Source: Algibacter lectus
Lineage (GTDB): Bacteria > Bacteroidota > Bacteroidia > Flavobacteriales > Flavobacteriaceae
Reading direction: 5' to 3'
Assembly: GCF_900112395.1 (NCBI RefSeq)
Contig: NZ_FOLN01000002.1
Coordinates: forward strand, 62,001-126,000
DNA: 64,000 nt
The notes under the pieces are model-generated. The model was not told where the DNA came from. It made no database searches and saw only the letters and a program-made list of their open reading frames with translations. The stretch's first letter is position 1. Every line of letters starts with the position of its first letter. Positions 7,596-16,256 of this stretch are shown in pieces. Made by a program: the position numbers and the translations under genes.

Positions 7596-9332
7596 ATGGA
7601 ACCAACAATAAGGACTCTTAATTTTAAAGATTTAAAGCGTAAAACTTTTTTTAAGCACGCTATCCGTATTTATTTATCTACTACATTCTTTACTGCCGCC
7701 TATACTTTTTTAAACTATTATCAAGGGTTAGCGGCCTCTGCTTTATTGATTGTGTTACCACTAATTAGTTTTTTTATTAGTGTTTATGTTTTTGTAATAC
7801 GTCGTAATTATATAGCAGGTCCTTATATAGTATATATTACTTTAGGAGGCGCATTGGTGGGTTTATCTTATTTAGAAGGTTTAATGTCTGGTTATTACTG
7901 GTTTCAATTAGTTATGCTTTTTTGCTTACCATATGTTATTAGGCATGAAAAGTATTTCCAAAAGCATACCAATATTTTATATGCGCTAATTATATCATTA
8001 ATGATTATCTCTGTGGTGGTATCTCCTTTATATTCTAATTATTATGATCATTTAACTAGAAGTGAAGTACATTATAAATTTGTTTTAAACTCATCAGTGG
8101 CTTTTATTTTGATTATGATTTTCTCGCTGCAAGCGCTTGGCCAAAGTAAATCTTTCATTAAAAAAATATTTAGTGATAAAGAAGAGGCTGAGAATGAGAA
8201 AGATAGAAGAACGCGAGTGTTGTCTAACCTGGGACACGAATTACGTACCCAAATTAATAGTATAAATGGGGTTACCCAGCTAATTTTAGGTAATGATAAC
8301 AATGATGTTACGACAAAAAAGTACTTTGAGATTTTAGATTATTGTAATGATAATATGCTGTTATTGGTTAATGATATGTTAGATATTCATAAAATTGAAT
8401 CGGGGCGTTTTGAGTTGTCTAAGGAACCAAAAGAGCTTTACGATTTTTTGAATAAAATTACTATTGCTTTTATTAATAAGGCAGAAGAGAAGAATTTAAA
8501 GCTTCATACTTATATAGATGAAAAATTAAAAGATGTTGTAGTTAACGTAGATGGAAAACGTTTCGCTCAAGTTATACATAATTTGATATCGAATGCTATT
8601 AAATTTACAGAACAAGGAAAAATCACATTTTCAGCTGAAGTTGTTGAATTGAATCAAGAACAGGTATCCATACATTTTAAGGTGGAAGATACAGGTATTG
8701 GTATTGCACCAAGAAATTTAAAGAAAGTATTTGAAAGTTTTCATCAAATTAAGAACGAGAAAAATCCGGTATACGGAGGAACAGGTTTAGGTTTAGCTAT
8801 TTCTCAATCGATTATATTAGCTATGAATTCTGAGATAAAAATAGAAAGTAGAATAAATAAAGGTACGCGATTTCAATTTCCTTTAACTTTGGAACGCGTT
8901 GAATTAACTCCCAAGAAAGTGACAAACAAAGACACATTCAATGATGATTTTTCATTGAATTCAACTATATTATTAGTAGAAGATAATATGGTGAGCATGA
9001 TGTATGCTAAAAAACTATTAGAAAAGCATGTTCCGAAAATATATAAAGGAACAAATGGACTAGAGGCTGTTGAAAAAATAAAATTGCATAAAGATATCGA
9101 TCTTGTGCTTTTAGATTTAGAGATGCCTAAAATGAATGGTTTTAAAGCTATTGGTCATATTAAAAAATATAGACCAGATGTAGTTGTTATTGCCTTTACA
9201 GCAAACATACCAAGTACCGAAATTATTGATAAATTGGATACTTTAGGTTTCGATGATATATTATCTAAGCCTTTTAGCAAAGAAGACGTTTTTTCAATTT
9301 TGAAAAAGTACGATAAGGTTTTAATGGCCTAA
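7596..9332 (+). CDS. hybrid sensor histidine kinase/response regulator with six-helix membrane domain
   Basis: I prefer the ATG at 7596 (578 aa) over a TTG at 7548. From the ATG, about residues 25-181 contain six hydrophobic segments with no obvious periplasmic sensor. A short coiled linker then leads to the H box (LSNLGHELRTQINSI, phospho-His about 214), the N box (VIHNLISNAIKFTE), VEDTGIGIAP and GGTGLGLAIS. A C-terminal receiver carries LLVEDN, the phospho-acceptor in LLDLEMPKMNG, and the conserved KP in SKPFSKED. The H box reads ELRTQ where most kinases have E-[IL]-R-T-P, an unusual loss of the proline. No output-domain regulator is adjacent, so it is an orphan whose signal and target are unknown. 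A bidirectional terminator follows. Confidence 0.9.
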   Translation: MEPTIRTLNFKDLKRKTFFKHAIRIYLSTTFFTAAYTFLNYYQGLAASALLIVLPLISFFISVYVFVIRRNYIAGPYIVYITLGGALVGLSYLEGLMSGYYWFQLVMLFCLPYVIRHEKYFQKHTNILYALIISLMIISVVVSPLYSNYYDHLTRSEVHYKFVLNSSVAFILIMIFSLQALGQSKSFIKKIFSDKEEAENEKDRRTRVLSNLGHELRTQINSINGVTQLILGNDNNDVTTKKYFEILDYCNDNMLLLVNDMLDIHKIESGRFELSKEPKELYDFLNKITIAFINKAEEKNLKLHTYIDEKLKDVVVNVDGKRFAQVIHNLISNAIKFTEQGKITFSAEVVELNQEQVSIHFKVEDTGIGIAPRNLKKVFESFHQIKNEKNPVYGGTGLGLAISQSIILAMNSEIKIESRINKGTRFQFPLTLERVELTPKKVTNKDTFNDDFSLNSTILLVEDNMVSMMYAKKLLEKHVPKIYKGTNGLEAVEKIKLHKDIDLVLLDLEMPKMNGFKAIGHIKKYRPDVVVIAFTANIPSTEIIDKLDTLGFDDILSKPFSKEDVFSILKKYDKVLMA

Positions 9333-9370
9333 TCTGATACATATCTATTTAATAGCAGGCCTTTAGTTAT

Positions 9371-9432
9371 AAAAAAAAAACGGTTTTACAATCAAACACT
9401 CGAAAGTGTTTAAGTTTGTAAAACCGTTTTTC
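9371..9432. terminator. bidirectional terminator between the hybrid kinase and thrC
   Basis: A long inverted repeat pairs AAAACGGTTTTACAA (about 9377-9391) with TTGTAAAACCGTTTT (9416-9430). An inner small hairpin AAACACT/AGTGTTT sits in the loop. A-runs and T-runs flank both sides, so it can stop the kinase transcript and the thr operon transcript. Confidence 0.85.
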
Positions 9433-9452
9433 ACGTTTATTTCTTTAAAGTT

Positions 9453-10745
9453 TTAGCTCAATAAGAAGTCTTTTAAATCATTATAAGTTGCAATAGAAAC
9501 AGCAACTTTTTCGCGTCCCATAACCGATTGTATTTGCTCAGGAAGTGGTTGTTTTTCTTTTATAACTTTTTCTACAACATCTAAGAATTTTGTTGGGTGA
9601 GCAGTTTCTAAAAATACGCAATGTGCGTTAGGGGTATCTTTTAAGTAGTTTTTAGAACCTAAATATCCTACAGCTCCATGCGGATCTGCAACATAATTGT
9701 ATTTATTGAAAATTTCTAACATCGCTTCTCGAGTTTCATCATCTGAAAAACTATAAGAAGAGATGTTTTCTTTTAAAGCACTAAAGTTATTTTTATAAAT
9801 TTCCTGTATACGAATAAAATTACTTGGTGCACCAACATCCATAGCATTACTAATAGTTTGTACTGATGGTTTTGGCTCGTACTTTTCAGAATCTAAATAA
9901 CGTGTAACCACATTGTTTTCGTTATTAGAAGCAATAAAATGCTTAATAGGCAAGCCTAATTGTTGTGCCATCATTCCGGCACAAACATTACCAAAATTTC
10001 CACTTGGCACAGAAAACACAATGTTTTCGTGTGTATTATGTAGTTGCTTGTAAGCAAACATAAAATAGAAAAGTTGTGGTAACCAACGTGCCACGTTAAT
10101 CGAGTTGGCCGATGTTAGTTGCATTTTGCTTGTTAAGGTTTCGTCTAAGAAAGCTGTTTTTACCATAGCTTGGCAATCATCAAAAGTGCCATCTACTTCT
10201 AAGGCTTTTATATTTTGCCCTAAAGTGGTTAGTTGCATTTCTTGAATATCACTCACTTTTCCGCTAGGGTAAAGTATCACAACATTTACACCTTTAACTC
10301 CTAAAAAACCATTAGCAACAGCACCACCAGTATCTCCCGATGTAGCGACTAAAACGGTAACCTCATTGGTGTTGTCTTTGTTGAAATAGCCTAAGCAACG
10401 CGCCATAAATCGAGCACCAACATCTTTAAAAGCCATAGTTGGCCCATGAAATAACTCTAAAGTAGATATATTATCATTAAGCTTAACCACAGGGAAATCG
10501 AAAGACAAAGTTTCTTCAACTATAGTTTTTAAAACATTTTCAGGTATTTCTGGTGAAACAAATTGTTTAATAGCTTCAAAAGCAATCTCAGTATGCGATA
10601 AATTATCAATATTATCGAAAAATGACTTTGGTAAAGGTGTAATACTTTCAGGGAAGTACAAACCTTTATCTGGCGCTAATCCTTTTATAACCGCATCTTT
10701 AAACGATGTGTTTTCTGCTTCTTTATTTAATGAGTAGTAATTCAT
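9453..10745 (-). CDS. thrC: threonine synthase
   Basis: The 430-residue protein is a full-length PLP-dependent threonine synthase. The cofactor lysine is Lys107 in HGPTMAFKDVGARF. The phosphate-cup segment VATSGDTGGAVANG and the later SVPSGNFGNVCAG follow as expected. It converts O-phosphohomoserine to threonine, the last step of the pathway. It is the third gene of the thrA-thrB-thrC operon, 99 nt downstream of thrB, with a small palindrome in that gap. The bidirectional terminator at 9371-9432 closes the operon. Confidence 0.97.
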   Translation of the reverse strand: MNYYSLNKEAENTSFKDAVIKGLAPDKGLYFPESITPLPKSFFDNIDNLSHTEIAFEAIKQFVSPEIPENVLKTIVEETLSFDFPVVKLNDNISTLELFHGPTMAFKDVGARFMARCLGYFNKDNTNEVTVLVATSGDTGGAVANGFLGVKGVNVVILYPSGKVSDIQEMQLTTLGQNIKALEVDGTFDDCQAMVKTAFLDETLTSKMQLTSANSINVARWLPQLFYFMFAYKQLHNTHENIVFSVPSGNFGNVCAGMMAQQLGLPIKHFIASNNENNVVTRYLDSEKYEPKPSVQTISNAMDVGAPSNFIRIQEIYKNNFSALKENISSYSFSDDETREAMLEIFNKYNYVADPHGAVGYLGSKNYLKDTPNAHCVFLETAHPTKFLDVVEKVIKEKQPLPEQIQSVMGREKVAVSIATYNDLKDFLLS

Positions 10746-10757
10746 AATTTATGAAAA

Positions 10758-10771
10758 CCTGCCTAAGCAGG
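10758..10771. repeat. small intergenic palindrome in the thrB-thrC gap
   Basis: CCTGCCTAAGCAGG is a perfect 5-bp stem with a CTAA loop, flanked by A-rich sequence. It sits between two co-transcribed genes without a T-run on the sense strand. It is therefore more likely an RNA hairpin or repeat than a terminator. Confidence 0.5.
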
Positions 10772-10844
10772 AAACTATTTATTATTAATTTATATTTCTT
10801 AAGTGTGATTTTAATTTGTGTCGAAAAGAGGAACTAAATCAAAC

Positions 10845-11765
10845 TTATACTATTTTAACGCCTTCTGTGTTAATTTTAGAAACGTGAATATCAAATTCAA
10901 TTCCTGTTTTTGCATAAACATTATTAATGGCTTCCTTTATGTTGTTTGCTGTTTCCAAACCTTTGCTCAATGAAAATATTGATGGTCCAGAACCTGATAT
11001 TCCACAACCTAATGCGCCTGCTTGTAATGATGCCTGTTTTACATCATTATAATGCGGTATTAACTTGCTTCTGTGTGGTTCTACGATAACATCATGTAAC
11101 GAATCTTTAAGTAAATTGTAATCATTAGTATGCAAGGCATGTACTAAGCTACCCACATTGGCCCATTGGGTTATAGCATCGCTAAGTGCTACTTCTTTTG
11201 GAAGTACGGCACGAGACTCTGATGTTTTAATTTCTATCTGAGGATGTATAATGGTTGCGTACAAATCGCTGGGTGACGGAATTTCTAATATTTGAACAGG
11301 ATTAATACTCTTCACTAAAGTAAAACCACCAAAAAGAGCAGGAGCGAGGTTATCAGCATGTTCGCATTTGCTTGCAATAGCTTCACCTTTAATAGCAAAA
11401 GCTGTTAGTTCTGTTTTATTAAACGGACGTCCTAAGAGTTCGTTCATTCCAAAAACACTACCAACGGCACTTGCAGCACTGCTTCCAATACCACTACCAG
11501 GTTTTATATTTTTGTAGATTTCAATTTCAAAACCAAAATCGACATCAATCGCATTGTACATGGCTAAAGCCGAAACGCCAGCAACGTTTAACTCAGTTTC
11601 ATAAGGCAAATCGAAACCAACAATTTTAGTGATAAAAACTCCTTTTTTATCGGTTTTTCTAATCACCATATCGTCGCCAACACTATCTAAACAGAATCCT
11701 AAAACATCGAATCCGCAAGATACGTTGGCAACGGTTGCCGGTGAAAATATTTTTATTTCGTTCAT
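10845..11765 (-). CDS. thrB: homoserine kinase
   Basis: The 306-residue GHMP kinase begins with the substrate-binding FSPATVANVSCGFDVLG and carries the ATP-binding loop PGSGIGSSAAS at residues 89-99. The C-terminal GCGISGSGPSIFSL completes the family signature. It phosphorylates homoserine with ATP. It lies 62 nt downstream of thrA on the same strand, with an intact mini-palindrome in the gap. Length and motifs are normal. Confidence 0.97.
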   Translation of the reverse strand: MNEIKIFSPATVANVSCGFDVLGFCLDSVGDDMVIRKTDKKGVFITKIVGFDLPYETELNVAGVSALAMYNAIDVDFGFEIEIYKNIKPGSGIGSSAASAVGSVFGMNELLGRPFNKTELTAFAIKGEAIASKCEHADNLAPALFGGFTLVKSINPVQILEIPSPSDLYATIIHPQIEIKTSESRAVLPKEVALSDAITQWANVGSLVHALHTNDYNLLKDSLHDVIVEPHRSKLIPHYNDVKQASLQAGALGCGISGSGPSIFSLSKGLETANNIKEAINNVYAKTGIEFDIHVSKINTEGVKIV

Positions 11766-11783
11766 TCCAAAAGTTCTTTTGTT

Positions 11784-11803
11784 ATTTCCACGAAGGTGGA
11801 AAT
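11784..11803. repeat. perfect mini-palindrome in the thrA-thrB gap
   Basis: ATTTCCAC-GAAG-GTGGAAAT is a perfect 8-bp stem with a 4-nt loop. It resembles a small palindrome family that recurs between genes in Flavobacteriaceae genomes in my memory. It could modulate the relative expression of thrB against thrA by stabilising the upstream mRNA end. Confidence 0.6.
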
Positions 11804-11827
11804 CTCATCAAGCAATTATTTGCTTAT

Positions 11828-14272
11828 TTAATCGTTTCCTATTCTAATTATATCTGCAAATAAACCAGAAGCAGTAACATCTGCACCAGCTCCAGCACCT
11901 TTAATAATCATAGGTTGTTTTGGGTAACGTTGTGTATAAAACATAACAATATTGTCGCTACCTTCTAAATTATAAAATGGGTGTCCTTCAGGAATTTCTT
12001 GTAAACCAACACTTGCTTTACCATCGTTAAATTGCGCTACATATTTTAATTGGCAATTGTTCGCTTTTGCGGAAGCATATAACTTTTGGTAATGTGCTTC
12101 GTCTGCGATTAAAGTTTGATAAAAATCATCTACAGAGTCACTTTTCAATCCAGCTTCCGATAAGAAAGATGTGTTTTCAATATCTTCTAAATTCATTTCA
12201 ACACCACTTTCTCTAGCAAGGATTAAAATTTTTCTAGCAACATCTACACCACTCAAATCAATTCTAGGATCTGGTTCAGTATAACCTTCAGCACCAGCTT
12301 GCTTTACAACATCGTAAAACTTAGTTTGATCGGTAAAGTTGTTAAACACAAAGTTTAAACTTCCTGATAATACAGCCTGAATTGAATTTACTTTATCTCC
12401 AGAAGCAATTAAATTATTTAAGGTGTCAATAATTGGTAAACCTGCACCAACATTAGTTTCAAATAAATAAGGCGCATTGTATTTTAAAGATAATTCTTTA
12501 AGTAATTTGTAGTTTTTAAAATCACTAGAACATGCAATTTTGTTACACGCTACTACACCAATACTTTGGCGTAAATAATTAGCATAAAGGTTTGCAACAT
12601 CTGCATTTGCTGTAACATCAACAAATATGCTATTACGTAAATTTAATGCTTTAGTGTTTTCAAAGAAACCTTGCAGAGTAGCTTGTTCGCCATCTTCTAG
12701 TTGATCTTTCCAGTTTTTTAAATTGATACCTTCTTCATTAAAAATCATCTTTCGAGAATTTGATAATCCAGCAACACGAAGATTAATTTTAAGGTTTTCT
12801 TTTAAGTATTTCTTTTGTTGTTTTATTTGTTCAACTAAACGCTCACCAACATTCCCAACACCAGTAATAAATACATTTAATTGTTTAGTTTTAGATTCAA
12901 AAAACTGCTCATGTAATGTGTTTAGAGCTTTCTTAACATCGCTTTCTGCTATAACAGCCGATATGTTTTTCTCTGAAGCCCCTTGAGCAATAGCACGAAT
13001 ATTAATGTTGTTTTTCCCTAAAGTACTAAACATTTTTCCGCTTATACCTTGGTGGTTTTTCATTTTATCACCAACAAGCGCAATAATAGAAAGACCGGTT
13101 TCAACAAAAATTGGGTCTATTTTTTCTAATGCAATTTCGTTTTCAAAAGCAGCATCAATTGCTGTTTTAGCGCTATCTGCTTCTTTTTCGTCTATACCTA
13201 AACAAATAGAATGCTCTGATGAGGCTTGAGTGGTCATGATGACATTAATTTTTTCTTGAGAAAGCGTTTCAAATAAACGTTTAGAAAACCCAGGAATACC
13301 TACCATACCGCTACCTTGCAATGTCAATAAGGCAATATTGCTTATGTTGCTAATTCCTTTTACAGGAGTAGACTCTTCAACAATTTCATTAGAAATGACT
13401 GTACCAACAGCTTCTGGTTCCATGGTGTTTTTAATATGAATAGGAATCCCTAAACTTAACACAGGTTGTACCGTTGGTGGATATAATACTTTAGCTCCAA
13501 AATGCGATAATTCCATCGCTTCTTGATACGAAATCTTAGAGATCGGGTAGGCCTGTTTTACCATTTTTGGATTAGTGGTGTACATACCGCTAACATCTGT
13601 CCAGATTTCTAATTGATCTACTTTTAGTGCGGCAGCAACAATAGCGGCCGTAAAATCCGATCCGCCACGTCCAAGTGTTGTTTGTTCTCCTAATTTAGAT
13701 TTTGAAACAAAACCAGGTAAAATAGTGATATTTTGAACTGCCGTTTTAAAGTAATCTTGAATATTAGCATTTGTGATTTTAAAATCAACTTCTGCTTTTG
13801 TAAAGTTAGAGTTAGTAACAACTAGCTCCTGAGAATTTTTTCTATCGGCTGATAAACCACGATTTTTCATAGTTTCAGCAATAATAAAAGAAGATAGTTT
13901 TTCACCAAAACTTACAAGTTTATCCGATGTTTTTGGCGACAATTCATTTATTAAATAGATGCCGTTTAGTAAATCTTCTAATTCTTGAAATTCATTATCA
14001 ACCACTTTCGTGATGTTTTCACCGGTACCCAAGTTTAATTCATTTATAATACTAAAATGAATATCCTTAATTAAGTTTAGCGTGTCTTTATAGTTAATGT
14101 CTTTGTTTTGAGCTTGCTTACCTGTTAAAAGTAATTTATCTGTAATACCACCAACGGCAGATACAACACAAACAACAGCATCTGTTTTGCCATGATTTTC
14201 TAAAATACTAATAACTCTATTTATGTTTTCTGAAGAACCTACAGAAGTTCCTCCAAATTTTAAAACTTTCAT
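11828..14272 (-). CDS. thrA: bifunctional aspartate kinase/homoserine dehydrogenase
   Basis: The 814-residue protein is the standard fusion. The aspartokinase N terminus starts VLKFGGTSVGS, with TTLGRGGSDFTA near residue 205. Two ACT regulatory regions follow (about 310-445, including the MVGIPGFSKRLFETL and QGASEKNISAVIAES blocks). The homoserine dehydrogenase half begins with the NAD(P) motif VFITGVGNVGERL (about 467-480) and ends in a normal catalytic domain (TEPDPRIDLSGVDVARK). It catalyses the first and third steps of threonine synthesis and is normally feedback-inhibited by threonine through the ACT domains. Transcription is very probably controlled by the leader peptide and terminator just upstream. 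Confidence 0.97.
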   Translation of the reverse strand: MKVLKFGGTSVGSSENINRVISILENHGKTDAVVCVVSAVGGITDKLLLTGKQAQNKDINYKDTLNLIKDIHFSIINELNLGTGENITKVVDNEFQELEDLLNGIYLINELSPKTSDKLVSFGEKLSSFIIAETMKNRGLSADRKNSQELVVTNSNFTKAEVDFKITNANIQDYFKTAVQNITILPGFVSKSKLGEQTTLGRGGSDFTAAIVAAALKVDQLEIWTDVSGMYTTNPKMVKQAYPISKISYQEAMELSHFGAKVLYPPTVQPVLSLGIPIHIKNTMEPEAVGTVISNEIVEESTPVKGISNISNIALLTLQGSGMVGIPGFSKRLFETLSQEKINVIMTTQASSEHSICLGIDEKEADSAKTAIDAAFENEIALEKIDPIFVETGLSIIALVGDKMKNHQGISGKMFSTLGKNNINIRAIAQGASEKNISAVIAESDVKKALNTLHEQFFESKTKQLNVFITGVGNVGERLVEQIKQQKKYLKENLKINLRVAGLSNSRKMIFNEEGINLKNWKDQLEDGEQATLQGFFENTKALNLRNSIFVDVTANADVANLYANYLRQSIGVVACNKIACSSDFKNYKLLKELSLKYNAPYLFETNVGAGLPIIDTLNNLIASGDKVNSIQAVLSGSLNFVFNNFTDQTKFYDVVKQAGAEGYTEPDPRIDLSGVDVARKILILARESGVEMNLEDIENTSFLSEAGLKSDSVDDFYQTLIADEAHYQKLYASAKANNCQLKYVAQFNDGKASVGLQEIPEGHPFYNLEGSDNIVMFYTQRYPKQPMIIKGAGAGADVTASGLFADIIRIGND

Positions 14273-14290
14273 GTTTTAATGAATTGAAAA

Positions 14291-14334
14291 ATTAAAAAAA
14301 ATATTTTTGATTATGCGATTTATAAAATCGCATA
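14291..14334 (-). terminator. thr operon attenuator terminator
   Basis: On the minus strand a perfect 10-bp stem, TATGCGATTT / AAATCGCATA (14334-14325 with 14321-14312), closes a 3-nt loop. It is followed by AATCAAAAAT and a run of eight T. It lies between the leader-peptide stop and the thrA start, 19 nt before the thrA ATG, where an intrinsic terminator would be pointless unless it is conditional. Confidence 0.85.
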
Positions 14335-14355
14335 TATTGCCTGAAGAATATATAA

Positions 14356-14463
14356 TTAGCAACCCCAAAGGGTTGTAATGTTTGTAGTTGTAGCCAAAAT
14401 AGTAGCTGTTCCTTTTGTAGAAAAAGAAGTTGTAGCATTTATATTTTGGTTGAAATGAATCAT
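14356..14463 (-). CDS. thrL: threonine-rich leader peptide of the thr operon
   Basis: A 35-codon ORF on the minus strand begins with ATG at 14463 and ends with TAA at 14356. Ten of the 35 residues are Thr (positions 11, 12, 16, 19, 21, 25-27, 30, 31) and four are Ile. The densest run is TATILATTTNITT, near the end. A small hairpin (CAACCC/GGGTTG) overlaps the last codons and the attenuator terminator follows about 20 nt after the stop. This matches the classical layout in which ribosome stalling at Thr codons controls the terminator. The ORF is too short for ordinary gene callers. Homologous leaders in enterobacteria are also Thr/Ile rich, but I claim analogy, not sequence homology. Confidence 0.85.
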   Translation of the reverse strand: MIHFNQNINATTSFSTKGTATILATTTNITTLWGC

Positions 14464-14483
14464 TATAGTTATATAATATGTTT

Positions 14484-14491
14484 CAAAAGTA
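14484..14491 (-). promoter_or_regulatory. -7 box of the thr operon promoter
   Basis: Minus-strand TACTTTTG matches TAnnTTTG exactly and would place the transcription start around 14478. That is only about 15 nt before the leader-peptide ATG, which fits an attenuator leader. No -33 TTG is seen at the usual spacing. Confidence 0.55.
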
Positions 14492-14615
14492 TTACTTTTA
14501 GCCTTATAAAAAAACTAAAACAAATTTTTTATAGAATTCTTATATAGTAGCGATTTTCATAGAAAAAAATCGACAAAGTTTAAGAAGGATTGAAAAATCA
14601 ATAATAATACTATTA

Positions 14616-16169
14616 ATGAAAATATTTTCAAAAGAGCAAATTTACGAAGGCGATAAACTTACAGCCGAAAAGCAACAAATTTCATCAACCGATTTAATGG
14701 AGCGTGCAGGAAGTCAGATTTTTAATTGGATCGATTTACGTATGCAAGGCGCCCAAGTACCAATACATGTTTTTTGTGGTATAGGTAATAACGGTGGCGA
14801 CGGTTTGGTTTTGGCCAGACATTTAATTTTAGCCGGTTACAACGTAAATACTTTTGTGGTAAACTGCAGTGATAAACGATCTAAAGATTTTTTAATTAAT
14901 TACGATCGTATTAAAAATGTAACAAAAAAGTGGCCAACACTTTTAAAATGTAAAGAAGATTTTCCAGCAATAGAACCACAAGATATTATTGTAGATTGTG
15001 TTTTTGGAATTGGTTTAAATAGGCCTGTAGATGAATGGGTTAAGAATTTATTTCTTCATTTTAGAGCCTCTAAAGCGTTTACTCTGGCTGTGGATATTCC
15101 TTCAGGATTATACACAGATAAAGCTGTTACAGATGAGGATGCTGTGGTGCATGCAGGCTATACGCTTAGTTTTGCTTCACCTAAACTTGTTTTCTTTCTG
15201 CCAGAAACGGCTAAATATACAGTACAATGGGAAGTTTTGGATATTGGTTTAGATCCTGAATTTTTATCGACTACACAAACAGAAGTGCAATTAATTGGTA
15301 AGAATGAAGTATTACCTAACTATATACCTCGCGAAAAATTTTCTCATAAAGGGCAATTTGGGCATGCTTTAATTATTGGAGGTAGCTATGGTAAAATAGG
15401 TGCTGTTTCTTTAGCGAGTCGTTCGGCACTTTCGGCAGGATCAGGTTTAGTGACTGCTTATATTCCAAAATGTGGTTATAACGTTTTACAGACTGCTTTG
15501 CCAGAAGTTATGGTAATTACAGATGCTGATGATGAAAAAATTACAAATATAGCATTTGATATAGAACCAACCGTAATAGGTATTGGGGTTGGTTTGGGAA
15601 CAGATACTAAGTCTCAGAAAGCTTTTGAAGCCTTTTTGAAAACCAATAAAACGCCACTTGTTATAGATGCTGATGGTATTAATTTACTAGCTAAAAAGAA
15701 AAGCTTACTAAAACAATTACCAGAAGAAACCGTTTTAACTCCGCACCCAAAAGAATTAGAACGTTTAATAGGTCGTTGGGAAAACGATTTTGATAAGTTA
15801 GAAAAAGTTAAAGCCTTTTCTAATAAATATAAAGTTATCATAGTGGTTAAAGGTGCTAATAGCATTACTGTTTTTGATGATACACTTTATGTTAATACCA
15901 CCGGAAATCCAGGATTGGCTACAGCCGGAAGCGGAGATGTGTTAACGGGTATTATTACAGGTTTAATTTCTCAAGGTTATCATCCTGTAGTAGCATCAAT
16001 TTTTGGCGTGTACTTACATGGCAAAGCTGCAGATATTGCTGTTGAAGATTATGGTTACCAAAGTTTAATTGCTAGTTATGTTATTGATAATATGGGGCAG
16101 GCGTTTATCGATTTATTTAAACAGCCAGAACAACCGGAACAAGTAGAAGCAGAGGAGCCAAAACCTTAA
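14616..16169 (+). CDS. nnr: bifunctional NAD(P)H-hydrate epimerase / ADP-dependent NAD(P)HX dehydratase
   Basis: The 517-residue protein fuses both nucleotide-repair activities. The N-terminal YjeF domain (about 1-215) has GIGNNGGDGLVLARHL and VDCVFGIGLNR. The C-terminal ribokinase-like YjeC domain (about 235-505) has GHALIIGGSYGKIGA, VIDADGINLL, LTPHPKELERL and ATAGSGDVLTGIITG. Together they repair hydrated NADH and NADPH in the cytosol. The last dozen residues (PEQPEQVEAEEPKP) are a low-complexity tail. It is divergent from the thr operon and is followed by a bidirectional terminator. Confidence 0.96.
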   Translation: MKIFSKEQIYEGDKLTAEKQQISSTDLMERAGSQIFNWIDLRMQGAQVPIHVFCGIGNNGGDGLVLARHLILAGYNVNTFVVNCSDKRSKDFLINYDRIKNVTKKWPTLLKCKEDFPAIEPQDIIVDCVFGIGLNRPVDEWVKNLFLHFRASKAFTLAVDIPSGLYTDKAVTDEDAVVHAGYTLSFASPKLVFFLPETAKYTVQWEVLDIGLDPEFLSTTQTEVQLIGKNEVLPNYIPREKFSHKGQFGHALIIGGSYGKIGAVSLASRSALSAGSGLVTAYIPKCGYNVLQTALPEVMVITDADDEKITNIAFDIEPTVIGIGVGLGTDTKSQKAFEAFLKTNKTPLVIDADGINLLAKKKSLLKQLPEETVLTPHPKELERLIGRWENDFDKLEKVKAFSNKYKVIIVVKGANSITVFDDTLYVNTTGNPGLATAGSGDVLTGIITGLISQGYHPVVASIFGVYLHGKAADIAVEDYGYQSLIASYVIDNMGQAFIDLFKQPEQPEQVEAEEPKP

Positions 16170-16201
16170 ATAACCTACGTATACCAAGATTTTTAATAAA
16201 T

Positions 16202-16242
16202 AAAAAAGCCCATTTAAACATTTGTCTAAACGGGCTTTTTAT
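16202..16242. terminator. bidirectional terminator between nnr and the convergent binding-protein gene
   Basis: AAAAAGCCC pairs with GGGCTTTTT, and the inner TTTA/TAAA extends the stem through one A-C mismatch. A-runs and T-runs flank both ends and serve the two converging genes. Confidence 0.85.
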
Positions 16243-16256
16243 TGCTTTATAAGTGA

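Larger units (their letters stand above)
14273..14615. other. 343-nt region holding the thr leader and the start region of nnr
   Basis: This gap separates two divergent genes. Its left part contains the thr attenuator, leader peptide and minus-strand promoter box, annotated separately. The right part (about 14500-14615) is AT-rich sequence upstream of the NAD(P)HX repair gene, in which I see no clear promoter match and no further structure. Confidence 0.6.

Noticed and set aside
12723-12986. Open frame of 87 codons antisense to thrA
   Set aside because: It lies wholly inside a confidently identified gene, has no family resemblance, and antisense open frames are frequent opposite AT-rich Bacteroidota genes.
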